This document shows positions 8,023-19,678 of a stretch of DNA of 19,678 nt, piece after piece (the stretch's first letter is position 1; each line of letters begins with the position of its first letter). The notes below the pieces were generated by a model, which saw only the letters and a program-made list of their open reading frames with translations, searched no databases and was not told where the DNA came from. The translations under genes were made by a program, and so were the position numbers. The stretch comes from Saccoglossus kowalevskii (lineage: Eukaryota; Hemichordata; Enteropneusta; Harrimaniidae), in contig NW_003125583.1 in assembly GCF_000003605.2 (NCBI RefSeq), forward strand, positions 1 to 19,678. Reading direction: 5' to 3'.

Positions 8023-9743
8023 GGCAACCAATGGTATTTATAAAACCACTGTCAGCATACATTACAGAGGGCACACCAATTAAGGTAAGGCAACCAATGG
8101 TATTTATAAAACCACTGTCAGTATACATTGCACATGGCATACCGATTAAGGTAAGGCAACCAATGGTATTTATAAAACCACTGCCAGTATACATTACACA
8201 AGGCACACCAATTAAGGTAAGGTAACCAATGGTATTTATAAAACCACTGTCAGCATACATTGCACAGGGCACACCAATTAAGGTAAGGTAACCAATGGTA
8301 TTTATAAAACCCTGTCATTATATATTTCACAGGGCACACCAATTAAGGTAAGGTAACCAATGGTATTTATAAAACCACTGTCAGCATACATTGCACAGGG
8401 CACACCAATTAAGGTAAGGTAACCAATGGTATTTATAAAACCACTGTCAGCATACATTGCACAGGGCACACCAATTAAGGTAAGGTAACCAATGGTATTT
8501 ATAAAACCACTGTCAGTATACATTACACAGGGCACACCAATTAAGGTTAAGGTAACCAATGGTATTTATAAAACCACTGTCAGTATACATTACACAGAGC
8601 ACACCAATTAAGGTAAGGTAACCAATGGTATTTATAAAACCACTGTCAGTATACATTACACAGGGCACACCAATTAAGGTAAGGTAACCAATGGTATTTA
8701 TAAAACCACTGTCAGTATACATTGCACAGGGCACACCAATTAAGGTAAGGTAACCAATGGTATTTATAAACCCACTGTCAGCATACATTACACAGGGCAT
8801 ACCAATTAAGGTAAGGTAACCAGTGGTATTTATAAAACCACTGTCAGCATACATTACACAGGGCACACCAATTAAGGTAAGGCAACCAATGGTATTTATA
8901 AAACCACTGTCAGTATACATTGCACAGGGCACACCAATTAAGGTAAGGTAACCAATGGTATTTATAAACCACTGTCAGCATACATACACAGGGCATACCA
9001 ATTAAGGTAAGGTAACCAATGGTATTATAAAACCACTGTCAGTATACATTACACAGGGCACACCAATTAAGGTAAGGCAACCAATGGTATTTATAAAACC
9101 ACTGTCAGCATACATTACACAGGGCATACCAATTAAGGTAAGATAACCAATGGTATTTATAAAACCACTGTCAGCATACATTGCACAGGGCACACAAATT
9201 AAGGTAAGGTAACCAACGGTATTTATAAAACCACTGTCAGTATACATTACACAGGGCACACCAATTAAGGTAAGGTAACCAATGGTATTTATAAAACCAC
9301 TGTCAGTATACATTGCACAGGGCACACCAATTAAGGTAAGATAACCAATGGTATTTATAAACCCACTGTCAGCATACATTACACAGGGCATACCAATTAA
9401 GGTAAGGTAACCAATGGTATTTATAAAACCACTGTCAGCATACATTACACAGGGCACACCAATTAAGGTAAGGCAACCAATGGTATTTATAAAACCACTG
9501 TCAGTATACATTACACAGGGCACACCAATTAAGGTAAGGTAACCAATGGTATTTATTAAACCACTGTCAGTATACATTACACAGGGCACACCAATTAAGG
9601 TAAGGTAACCAATGGTATTTATAAAACCACTGTCAGTATACATTACACAGGGCATACCAATTAAGGTAAGGTAACCAATGGTATTTATAAAACCACTGTC
9701 AGTATACATTGCACAGGGCACACCAATTAAGGTAAGGTAACAA
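8023..9743. repeat. 66-bp satellite array, block B (about 26 units)
   Basis: The same 66-bp unit resumes in phase after insert copy 1 and runs to copy 2. The first units carry rare markers also found after the other copies: CATTACAGAGGG, CATGGCATACCGATT, CCACTGCCAG and CTGTCATTATATATTTCAC. A one-base insertion (GGTTAAGG) lies near 8546. Between 8961 and 9030 three single-base deletions occur in two units. No gene is supported here. Confidence 0.96.
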
Positions 9744-9919
9744 CAATCTGATTATAATCTGATGTAGTGTACGGGCTTTAATTATTTTGGCTATAAACTT
9801 ATTTTAATTTTATTTTTTATTACTTTTGTTATTAATGCCCTTTTATTTTATTATTTTACTTTGATTTTATGATTTTTTTTAATTCCGCCCTACCTACATC
9901 TGAGCCGATGCCTATGTAA
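9744..9919 (+). repeat. Left terminal inverted repeat, copy 2
   Basis: 176-bp arm, identical by eye to that of copy 1. Confidence 0.9.
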
Positions 9920-9992
9920 CGAAATTTCAACGAGACCCAATATCGACGATTTTAGTCAATGAACCACAGACCTCCTTCTGAAGCGCACATGA

Positions 9993-10000
9993 TGACGTCA
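9993..10000 (+). promoter_or_regulatory. CRE palindrome, copy 2
   Basis: TGACGTCA, unchanged in sequence and position relative to the mini-gene start. Confidence 0.5.
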
Positions 10001-10036
10001 CCGGGCAGAGCCTGGTGGCAAACGCACTCAAATAAA

Positions 10037-10589
10037 ATGGCGGATTATACCGACCGAGAAAAACACGGCTTTTCGGTAAGTTTATCATTGTCAAATGCAA
10101 CGAAAGTCATTTTTATGTTAATATTGTGGCTCGAATGGTTCGACTTTAGATCGTTATTTTGCATAGTTATTCTGGGAGTGACGATTTTGTTTCCACCGGT
10201 TCGACCGAACACCAGTGTCTTTTTCCAGTCGCCTGCCCTGGAGACGGGTGATGTTTTGTTGACGATCGGGCCAAAATCGTCTACGGTATTGAAGCCGTAG
10301 CTGTAAATATTCATCAAATTGTATCAACATTTTGTACATTATACAATAACACTTTATTAAAGTAATTGAGCTGATTTGGACTGGAATAAAATATTTTTTA
10401 TTTGGAACACATCGCAATTGATCAGAAAATATTTTTTTTGCTCCAATTTTCTGCGTCGATGCTATACAATTTAAAATCAGTTTGCATTGTTTACTATAGC
10501 TGTTTACAGTGTTTTAATCATTACGATTTACTTTTTTTTTGCTTCCATTCTAGATAATTATGCTCAGTGATGTAAAATTGAAGCGATGA
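10037..10589 (+). CDS. Putative two-exon mini-gene, copy 2
   Basis: Exon 1 is 10037-10075 and exon 2 coding is 10554-10589, joined over a predicted 478-bp intron (10076-10553). Donor, acceptor, ATG context, stop and the 24-residue product are identical to copy 1. The in-frame upstream ATG at 9959 is kept. Because the copies are almost identical, their agreement is no evidence of selection for coding. Confidence 0.33.
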
Positions 10590-10712
10590 CTGAATGAATG
10601 AACGAACCTTGGCTGGCGAAGATGTATCTGGAAGTGTACACATTTGTTGGAAGTGAAAAAAATATTCAATGAAATGACAAAAATTGTAAAATGCTGTGGA
10701 AATTCTTTCTCA

Positions 10713-10718
10713 AATAAA
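10713..10718 (+). terminator. Polyadenylation signal, copy 2
   Basis: AATAAA, same relative place as in copy 1, 124 bp after the predicted stop. Confidence 0.43.
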
Positions 10719-10821
10719 AATATACTAGCAATTTTCTATTAATGGTTTATTCAAGTGGGCAAAATATAAATGTACAGAAAGATTGCCCGTATACACTGAA
10801 AAGTAAGCAACCGACAGCCTG

Positions 10822-10829
10822 TATAAAAG
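10822..10829 (+). promoter_or_regulatory. Outward TATA box, copy 2
   Basis: TATAAAAG in GTATAAAAGGGGG, unchanged from copy 1, directed toward the satellite that begins at 11055. Confidence 0.45.
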
Positions 10830-10873
10830 GGGGACTGTGATTGGCTGTTACTTACACGAGATTTGAACGGGAC

Positions 10874-11054
10874 TTACATAGGCGTCGGATCAGATGTAGG
10901 TAGGGCGGATTTAAAAAAAATCACAAAATCAAAATCAAAGTAAAATAATAAAATAAAGCGCATTAATAACAAAAGTAATAAAAAATAAAATTAAAATAAG
11001 TTTATAGCCAAAATAATTAAAGCCCGTACACTACATCAGATTTTAATCAGATTG
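10874..11054 (-). repeat. Right terminal inverted repeat, copy 2
   Basis: 181-bp arm with one substitution and one single-base deletion compared with copy 1. Confidence 0.9.
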
Positions 11055-14000
11055 GGCAACCAATGGTATTTATAAAACCACTGTCAGCATACATTACAGA
11101 GGGCACACCAATTAAGGTAAGGCAACCAATGGTATTTATAAAACCACTGTCAGTATACATTGCACATGGCATACCGATTAAGGTAAGGCAACCAATGGTA
11201 TTTATAAAACCACTGCCAGTATACATTACACAAGGCACACCAATTAAGGTAAGGTAACCAATGGTATTTATAAAACCACTGTCAGCATACATTGCACAGG
11301 GCACACCAATTAAGGTAAGGTAACCAATGGTATTTATAAAACCCTGTCATTATATATTTCACAGGGCACACCAATTAAGGTAAGGTAACCAATGGTATTT
11401 ATAAAACCACTGTCAGCATACATTGCACAGGGCACACCAATTAAGGTAAGGTAACCAATGGTATTTATAAAACCACTGTCAGTATACATTACACAGGGCA
11501 CACCAATTAAGGTAAGGTAACCAATGGTATTTATAAAACCACTGTCAGTATACATTACACAGGGCACACCAATTAAGGTAAGGTAACCAATGGTATTTAT
11601 AAAACCCTGTCAGTATACATTACACAGGGCACACCAATTAAGGTGAGGTAACCAATGGTATTTATAAAACCACTGTCAGTATACATTACACAGGGCACAC
11701 CAATTAAGGTAAGGTAACCAATGGTATTTATAAAACCACTGTCAGTATACATTACACAGGGCACACCAATTAAGGTAAGGTAACCAATGGTATTTATAAA
11801 ACCACTGTCAGTATACATTGCACAGGGCATACCAATTAAGGTAAGGCAACCAATGGTATTTATAAAACCACTGTCAGCATACATTACACAGGGCACACCA
11901 ATTAAGGTAAGGTAACCAATGGTATTTATAAAACCACTGTCAGTATACATTACACAAGGCATACCAATTAAGGTAAGGCAACCAATGGTATTTATAAAAC
12001 CACTGTCAGTATACATTACACAGGGCACACCAATTAAGGTAAGGTAACCAATGGTATTTATAAAACCACTGTCAGTATACATTACACAGGGCATACCAAT
12101 TAAGGTAAGGTAACCAATGGTATTTATAAAACCACTGTCAGTATACATTACACAGGGCATACCAATTAAGGTAAGGTAACCAATGGTATTTATTAAACCA
12201 CTGTAAGTATACATTACACAGGGCACACCAATTAAGGTAAGGTAACCAATGGTATTTATAAAACCACTGTCAGTATACATTACACAGGGCACACCAATTA
12301 AGGTAAGGTAACCAATGGTATTTATTAAACCACTGTCAGTATACATTACACAGGGCACACCAATTAAGGTAAGGTAACCAATGGTATTTATAAAACCACT
12401 GTCAGTATACATTACACAGGGCACACCAATTAAGGTAAGGCAACCAATGGTATTTATAAAACCACTGTCAGCATACATTACACAGGGCACACCAATTAAG
12501 GTAAGGCAACCAATGGTATTTATAAAACCACTGTCAGTATACATTGCACATGGCATACCGATTAAGGTAAGGTAACCAATGGTATTTATAAAACCACTGT
12601 CAGTATACATTACACAGGGCACACCAATTAAGGTAAGGTAACCAATGGTATTTATAAAACCACTGTCAGCATACATTACACAGGGCACACCAATTAAGGT
12701 AAGGCAACCAATGGTATTTATAAAACCACTGTCAGCATACATTACACAGGGCACACCAATTAAGGTAAGGTAACCAATGGTATTTATAAAACCACTGACA
12801 GTATACATTGCACAGGGCACACCAATTAAGGTAAGGTAAACAATGGTATTTATAAAACCCTGTCAGTATACATTACACAGGGCACACCAATTAAGGTAAG
12901 GTAACCAATGGTATTTATAAAACCACTGTCAGCATACATTACACAGGGCACACCAATTAAGGTAAGGCAACCAATGGTATTTATAAAACCACTGTCAGTA
13001 TACATTGCACATGGCATACCGATTAAGGTAAGGTAACCAATGGTATTTATAAAACCACTGTCAGTATACATTACACAGGGCACACCAATTAAGGTAAGGT
13101 AACCAATGGTATTTATAAAACCACTGTCAGCATACATTACACAGGGCACACCAATTAAGGTAAGGCAACCAATGGTATTTATAAAACCACTGTCAGTATA
13201 CATTACACAGGGCATACCAATTAAGGTAAGGTAACCAATGGTATTTATAAAACCACTGTCAGTATACATTACACAGGGCATACCAATTAAGGTAAGGTAA
13301 CCAATGGTATTTATTAAACCACTGTAAGTATACATTACACAGGGCACACCAATTAAGGTAAGGTAACCAATGGTATTCATAAAACCACTGTCAGTATACA
13401 TTACACAGAGCACACCAATTAAGGTAAGGTAACCAATGGTATTTATTAAACCACTGTAAGTATACATTACACAGGGCACACCAATTAAGGTAAGGTAACC
13501 AATGGTATTTATAAAACCACTGTCAGTATACATTACACAGGGCACACCAATTAAGGTAAGGTAACCAATGGTATTTATTAAACCACTGTCAGTATACATT
13601 ACACAGGGCACACCAATTAAGGTAAGGTAACCAATGGTATTTATAAAACCACTGTCAGTATACATTACACAGGGCACACCAATTAAGGTAAGGCAACCAA
13701 TGGTATTTATAAAACCACTGTCAGCATACATTACACAGGGCACACCAATTAAGGTAAGGCAACCAATGGTATTTATAAAACCACTGTCAGTATACATTGC
13801 ACATGGCATACCGATTAAGGTAAGGTAACCAATGGTATTTATAAAACCACTGTCAGTATACATTACACAGGGCACACCAATTAAGGTAAGGTAACCAATG
13901 GTATTTATTAAACCACTGTCAGTATACATTACACAGGGCACACCAATTAAGGTAAGGTAACCAATGGTATTTATAAAACCACTGTCAGTATACATTACAC

Positions 14001-16272
14001 AGGGCACACCAATTAAGGTAAGGCAACCAATGGTATTTATAAAACCACTGTCAGCATACATTACACAGGGCACACCAATTAAGGTAAGGCAACCAATGGT
14101 ATTTATAAAACCACTGTCAGTATACATTGCACATGGCATACCGATTAAGGTAAGGTAACCAATGGTATTTATAAAACCACTGTCAGTATACATTACACAG
14201 GGCACACCAATTAAGGTAAGGTAACCAATGGTATTTATAAAACCACTGTCAGCATACATTACACAGGGCACACCAATTAAGGTAAGGCAACCAATAGTAT
14301 TTATAAAACCACTGTCAGCATACATTACACAGGGCACACCAATTAAGGTAAGGTAACCAATGGTATTTATAAAACCACTGACAGTATACATTGCACAGGG
14401 CACACCAATTAAGGTAAGGTAAACAATGGTATTTATAAAACCCTGTCAGTATACATTACACAGGGCACACCAATTAAGGTAAGGTAACCAATGGTATTTA
14501 TAAAACCACTGTCAGCATACATTACACAGGGCACACCAATTAAGGTAAGGCAACCAATGGTATTTATAAAACCACTGTCAGCATACATTACACAGGGCAC
14601 ACCAATTAAGGTAAGGTAACCAATGGTATTTATAAAACCACTGACAGTATACATTGCACAGGGCACACCAATTAAGGTAAGGTAAACAATGGTATTTATA
14701 AAACCCTGTCAGTATACATTACACAGGGCACACCAATTAAGGTAAGGTAACCAATGGTATTTATAAAACCACTGACAGTAGACATTACACAGGGCACACC
14801 AATTAAGGTAAGGTAACCAATGGTATTTATAAAACCACTATCAGTATACATTACACAGGGCACACCAATTAAGGTAAGGTAACCAATGGTATTCATAAAA
14901 CCACTGTCAGTATACATTACACAGGGCACACCAATTAAGGTAAGGTAACCAATGGTATTTATAAAACCACTGTCATTATATATTTCACAGGGCACACCAA
15001 TTAAGGTAAGGTAACCAATGGTATTTATAAAACCACTGTCAGCATACATTGCACAGGGCACACCAATTAAGGTAAGGTAACCAATGGTATTTATAAAACC
15101 ACTGTCAGCATACATTGCACAGGGCACACCAATTAAGGTAAGGTAACCAATGGTATTTATAAAACCACTGTCAGTATACATTACACAGGGCACACCAATT
15201 AAGGTTAAGGTAACCAATGGTATTTATAAAACCACTGTCAGTATACATTACACAGAGCACACCAATTAAGGTAAGGTAACCAATGGTATTTATAAAACCA
15301 CTGTCAGTATACATTACACAGGGCACACCAATTAAGGTAAGGTAACCAATGGTATTTATAAAACCACTGTCAGTATACATTACACAGGGCACACCAATTA
15401 AGGTAAGGTAACCAATGGTATTTATTAAACCACTGTCAGTATACATTACACAGGGCACACCAATTAAGGTAAGGTAACCAATGGTATTTATAAAACCACT
15501 GTCAGTATACATTACACAGGGCACACCAATTAAGGTAAGGCAACCAATGGTATTTATAAAACCACTGTCAGCATACATTACACAGGGCACACCAATTAAG
15601 GTAAGGCAACCAATGGTATTTATAAAACCACTGTCAGTATACATTGCACAGGGCACACCAATTAAGGTAAGGTAACCAATGGTATTTATAAACCCATTGT
15701 CAGCATACATTACACAGGGCACACCAATTAAGGTAAGGTAACCAATGGTATTTATAAAACCACTGTCAGTATACATTGCACAGGGCACACCAATTAAGGT
15801 AAGATAACCAATGGTATTTATAAACCCACTGTCAGCATACATTACACAGGGCATACCAATTAAGGTAAGGTAACCAATGGTATTTATAAAACCACTGTCA
15901 GCATACATTACACAGGGGACACCAATTAAGGTAAGGCAACCAATGGTATTTATAAAACCACTGTCAGTATACATTACACAGGGCACACCAATTAAGGTAA
16001 GGTAACCAATGGTATTTATTAAACCACTGTCAGTATACATTACACAGGGCACACCAATTAAGGTAAGGTAACCAATGGTATTTATAAAACCACTGTCAGT
16101 ATACATTACACAGGGCATACCAATTAAGGTAAGGTAACCAATGGTATTTATAAAACCACTGTCAGTATACATTACACAGGGCACACCAATTAAGGTAAGG
16201 TAACCAATGGTATTTATAAAACCACTGTCAGCATACATTACACAGGGCACACCAATTAAGGTAAGGCAACAA
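11055..16272. repeat. 66-bp satellite array, block C (about 79 units)
   Basis: Continuous 66-bp units between insert copies 2 and 3. It contains several higher-order blocks shared with block A: the series ending in GACAGTATACATTGCAC plus GTAAACAATGG plus the CCCTGTCAG deletion (near 12800-12860, 14350-14440 and 14610-14705; also near 3170-3240 and 5215-5280), and 14969-15718, which matches 1-750. The last units (about 15800-16272) match those before copy 1 (from about 6240), including the odd ACAGGGGACACC. No gene is supported in it. Confidence 0.96.
13487..14237. repeat. Five-unit (330-bp) tandem duplication
   Basis: About 13487-13907 is repeated at 13817-14237 with an offset of 330 bp (5 units) and no difference by eye. 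The block includes the CATGGCATACCGATT unit and the TTATTAAACC unit. The same five-unit series also appears near 12310-12580. Confidence 0.82.
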
Positions 16273-16448
16273 CAATCTGATTATAATCTGATGTAGTGTA
16301 CGGGCTTTAATTATTTTGGCTATAAACTTATTTTAATTTTATTTTTTATTACTTTTGTTATTAATGCCCTTTTATTTTATTATTTTACTTTGATTTTATG
16401 ATTTTTTTTAATTCCGCCCTACCTACATCTGAGCCGATGCCTATGTAA
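16273..16448 (+). repeat. Left terminal inverted repeat, copy 3
   Basis: 176-bp arm, identical by eye to those of copies 1 and 2. Confidence 0.9.
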
Positions 16449-16521
16449 CGAAATTTCAACGAGACCCAATATCGACGATTTTAGTCAACGAACCACAGAC
16501 CTCCTTCTGAAGCGCACATGA

Positions 16522-16529
16522 TGACGTCA
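16522..16529 (+). promoter_or_regulatory. CRE palindrome, copy 3
   Basis: TGACGTCA, unchanged relative to copies 1 and 2. Confidence 0.5.
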
Positions 16530-16565
16530 CCGGGCAGAGCCTGGTGGCAAACGCACTCAAATAAA

Positions 16566-17119
16566 ATGGCGGATTATACCGACCGAGAAAAACACGGCTT
16601 TTCGGTAAGTTTATCATTGTCAAATGCAACGAAAGTCATTTTTATGTTAATATTGTGGCTCGAATGGTTCGACTTTAGATCGTTATTTTGCATAGTTATT
16701 CTGGGAGTGACGATTTTGTTTCCACCGGTTCGACCGAACACCAGTGTCTTTTTCCAGTCGCCTGCCCTGGAGACGGGTGATGTTTTGTTGACGATCGGGC
16801 CAAAATCGTCTACGGTATTGAAGCCGTAGCTGTAAATATTCATCAAATTGTATCAACATTTTGTACATTATACAATAACACTTTATTAAAGTAATTGAGC
16901 TGATTTGGACTGGAATAAAATATTTTTTATTTGGAACACATCGCAATTGATCAGAAAATATTTTTTTTGCTCCAATTTTCTGCGTCGATGCTATACAATT
17001 TAAAATCAGTTTGCATTGTTTACTATAGCTGTTTACAGTGTTTTAATCATTACGATTTACTTTTTTTTTTGCTTCCATTCTAGATAATTATGCTCAGTGA
17101 TGTAAAATTGAAGCGATGA
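16566..17119 (+). CDS. Putative two-exon mini-gene, copy 3
   Basis: Exon 1 is 16566-16604 and exon 2 coding is 17084-17119, with a predicted 479-bp intron (16605-17083) that has one more T in its pyrimidine tract. The 24-residue product is unchanged. The in-frame upstream ATG of the other copies is ACG here, which favours the internal ATG in strong Kozak context as the start if the frame is used at all. Confidence 0.33.
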
Positions 17120-17242
17120 CTGAATGAATGAACGAACCTTGGCTGGCGAAGATGTATCTGGAAGTGTACACATTTGTTGGAAGTGAAAAAAATATTCAAT
17201 GAAATGACAAAAATTGTAAAATGCTGTGGAAATTCTTTCTCA

Positions 17243-17248
17243 AATAAA
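17243..17248 (+). terminator. Polyadenylation signal, copy 3
   Basis: AATAAA, 124 bp after the predicted stop, as in the other copies. Confidence 0.43.
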
Positions 17249-17351
17249 AATATACTAGCAATTTTCTATTAATGGTTTATTCAAGTGGGCAAAATATAAA
17301 TGTACAGAAAGATTGCCCGTATACACTGAAAAGTAAGCAACCGACAGCCTG

Positions 17352-17359
17352 TATAAAAG
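17352..17359 (+). promoter_or_regulatory. Outward TATA box, copy 3
   Basis: TATAAAAG in GTATAAAAGGGGG, unchanged, directed toward the satellite that begins at 17586. Confidence 0.45.
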
Positions 17360-17403
17360 GGGGACTGTGATTGGCTGTTACTTACACGAGATTTGAACGG
17401 GAC

Positions 17404-17585
17404 TTACATAGGCGTCGGATCAGATGTAGGTAGGGCGGAATTAAAAAAAATCACAAAATCAAAATCAAAGTAAAATAATAAAATAAAAGCGCATTAATAA
17501 CAAAAGTAATAAAAAATAAAATTAAAATAAGTTTATAGCCAAAATAATTAAAGCCCGTACACTACATCAGATTTTAATCAGATTG
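17404..17585 (-). repeat. Right terminal inverted repeat, copy 3
   Basis: 182-bp arm, identical by eye to that of copy 1. Confidence 0.9.
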
Positions 17586-19678
17586 GGCAACCAATGGTAT
17601 TTATAAAACCACTGTCAGCATACATTACACAGGGCACACCAATTAAGGTAAGGCAACCAATGGTATTTATAAAACCACTGTCAGTATACATTGCACATGG
17701 CATACCGATTAAGGTAAGGCAACCAATGGTATTTATAAAACCACTGCCAGTATACATTACACAAGGCACACCAATTAAGGTAAGGTAACCAATGGTATTT
17801 ATAAAACCACTGTCAGCATACATTGCACAGGGCACACCAATTAAGGTAAGGTAACCAATGGTATTTATAAAATCCTGTCATTATATATTTCACAGGGCAC
17901 ACCAATTAAGGTAAGGTAACCAATGGTATTTATAAAACCACTGTCAGCATACATTGCACAGGGCACACCAATTAAGGTAAGGTAACCAATGGTATTTATA
18001 AAACCACTGTCAGCATACATTGCACAGGGCACACCAATTAAGGTAAGGTAACCAATGGTATTTATAAAACCACTGTCAGTATACATTACACAGGGCACAC
18101 CAATTAAGGTTAAGGTAACCAATGGTATTTATAAAACCACTGTCAGTATACATTACACAGAGCACACCAATTAAGGTAAGGTAACCAATGGTATTTATAA
18201 AACCACTGTCAGTATACATTACACAGGGCACACCAATTAAGGTAAGGTAACCAATGGTATTTATAAAACCACTGTCAGTATACATTGCACAGGGCACACC
18301 AATTAAGGTAAGGTAACCAATGGTATTTATAAACCCACTGTCAGCATACATTACACAGGGCATACCAATTAAGGTAAGGTAACCAATGGTATTTATAAAA
18401 CCACTGTCAGCATACATTACACAGGGCACACCAATTAAGGTAAGGTAACCAATGGTATTTATAAAACCACTGTCAGTATACATTGCACAGGGCACACCAA
18501 TTAAGGTAAGGTAACCAATGGTATTTATAAACCCACTGTCAGCATACATTACACAGGGCATACCAATTAAGGTAAGGTAACAAATGGTATTTATAAAACC
18601 ACTGTCAGCATACATTACACAGGGCACACCAATTAAGGTAAGGCAACCAATGGTATTTATTAAACCACTGTCAGTATACATTACACAGGGCACACCAATT
18701 AAGGTAAGGCAACCAATGGTATTTATAAAACCACTGTCAGTATACATTGCACAGGGCACACCAATTAAGGTAAGGTAACCAATGGTATTTATAAACCCAC
18801 TGTCAGCATACATTACACAGGGCATACCAATTAAGGTAAGGTAACCAATGGTATTTATAAAACCACTGTCAGCATACATTACACAGGGCACACCAATTAA
18901 GGTAAGGCAACCAATGGTATTTATTAAACCACTGTAAGTATACATTACACAGGGCACACCAATTAAGGTAAGGTAACCAATGGTATTTATAAAACCACTG
19001 TCAGTATACATTACACAGGGCACACCAATTAAGGTAAGGTAACCAATGGTATTTATTAAACCACTGTCAGTATACATTACACAGGGCACACCAATTAAGG
19101 TAAGGTAACCAATGGTATTTATAAAACCACTGTCAGTATACATTACACAGGGCACACCAATTAAGGTAAGGCAACCAATGGTATTTATAAAACCACTGTC
19201 AGCATACATTACACAGGGCACACCAATTAAGGTAAGGCAACCAATGGTATTTATAAAACCACTGTCAGTATACATTGCACAGGGCACACCAATTAAGGTA
19301 AGGTAACCAATGGTATTTATAAACCCATTGTCAGCATACATTACACAGGGCATACCAATTAAGGTAAGATAACCAATGGTATTTATAAAACCACTGTCAG
19401 CATACATTACACAGGGCACACCAATTAAGGTAAGGCAACCAATGGTATTTATAAAACCACTGTCAGTATACAATACACAGGGCACACCAATTAAGGTAAG
19501 GTAACCAATGGTATTTTTAAAACCACTGTCAGTATACATTACACAGGGCACACCAATTAAGGTAAGGTAACCAATGGTATTTATAAAACCACTGTCAGTA
19601 TACATTACACAGGGCACACCAATTAAGGTAAGGTAACCAATGGTATTCATAAAACCACTGTCAGTATACATTACACAG
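17586..19678. repeat. 66-bp satellite array, block D (about 32 units, runs off the window)
   Basis: The same 66-bp unit in phase after copy 3. Its start repeats the variant series seen after copy 1, and its end (18937-19678) repeats 338-1079. A one-base insertion (GGTTAAGG) lies near 18108. The array continues past the window. No gene is supported in it. Confidence 0.96.

Larger units (their letters stand above)
9744..11054 (+). mobile_element. Non-autonomous TIR transposon, copy 2
   Basis: 1311 bp, same orientation as copy 1. The only differences I saw from copy 1 are one substitution (GGCGGATTTAA for GGCGGAATTAA near 10911) and a one-base deletion in the right arm (ATAAAGCGC for ATAAAAGCGC near 10958). 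The 8-bp flanks are GGTAACAA (left, 9736-9743) and GGCAACCA (right, 11055-11062), a weaker match than around copy 3. The right flank matches copy 1's for about 390 bp, including the CATTACAGAGGG marker, then diverges. The interior features are at the same relative places. Confidence 0.85.
16273..17585 (+). mobile_element. Non-autonomous TIR transposon, copy 3
   Basis: 1313 bp, same orientation. The differences I saw from copy 1 are T to C at 16489 (removes the upstream ATG) and one extra T in the intron's pyrimidine tract. It has the best preserved flanking 8-bp repeat: GGCAACAA (16265-16272) against GGCAACCA (17586-17593), 7 of 8 matching. The right flank matches that of copy 1 for roughly 800 bp, except that the first unit has CATTACACAGGG instead of CATTACAGAGGG and AATCCTGTCA replaces AACCCTGTCA near 17873. 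Confidence 0.86.

Overview
The window looks like a piece of a eukaryotic, probably animal, satellite-DNA locus; the species cannot be told. About 15.7 kb of the 19.7 kb is one 66-bp tandem repeat (about 240 units in four blocks: 1-6710, 8023-9743, 11055-16272 and 17586-19678). The unit is about 36% G+C, almost free of CpG, and varies at a small set of sites. These sites combine into larger repeated blocks of 5, 10 or more units. There is no bacterial gene organisation, rRNA, tRNA or CRISPR array.

Three nearly identical inserts of about 1.31 kb interrupt the array at 6711-8022, 9744-11054 and 16273-17585, all in the same orientation. Each has long terminal inverted repeats (176 bp left, 181-182 bp right, about 97% matching apart from one 6-bp indel). 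Each has CA...TG ends and sits between imperfect 8-bp direct repeats of satellite sequence. This is the structure of a non-autonomous cut-and-paste DNA transposon, and no transposase is visible.

The middle of each insert looks like a compact eukaryotic mini-gene on the + strand: a CRE palindrome, an ATG in strong Kozak context, a short exon ending at a consensus GTAAGT donor, a 478-479 bp intron with a pyrimidine-rich AG acceptor, a second exon with an early stop, and an AATAAA signal. The spliced product would be only 24 residues, so this is either a remnant of a larger (perhaps transposase) gene or a non-coding transcript. A separate canonical TATA box near the right arm points outward, through the right inverted repeat into the satellite.

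The long minus-strand open frames in the array (up to about 1,000 codons of a 22-residue repeat) arise because 66 is divisible by 3 and the unit has no stop in that frame. Most variant sites change the residue and one-base indels recur, so I do not annotate them as proteins. The copies share flanking satellite variants, so they probably spread by unequal exchange within the array after one insertion.
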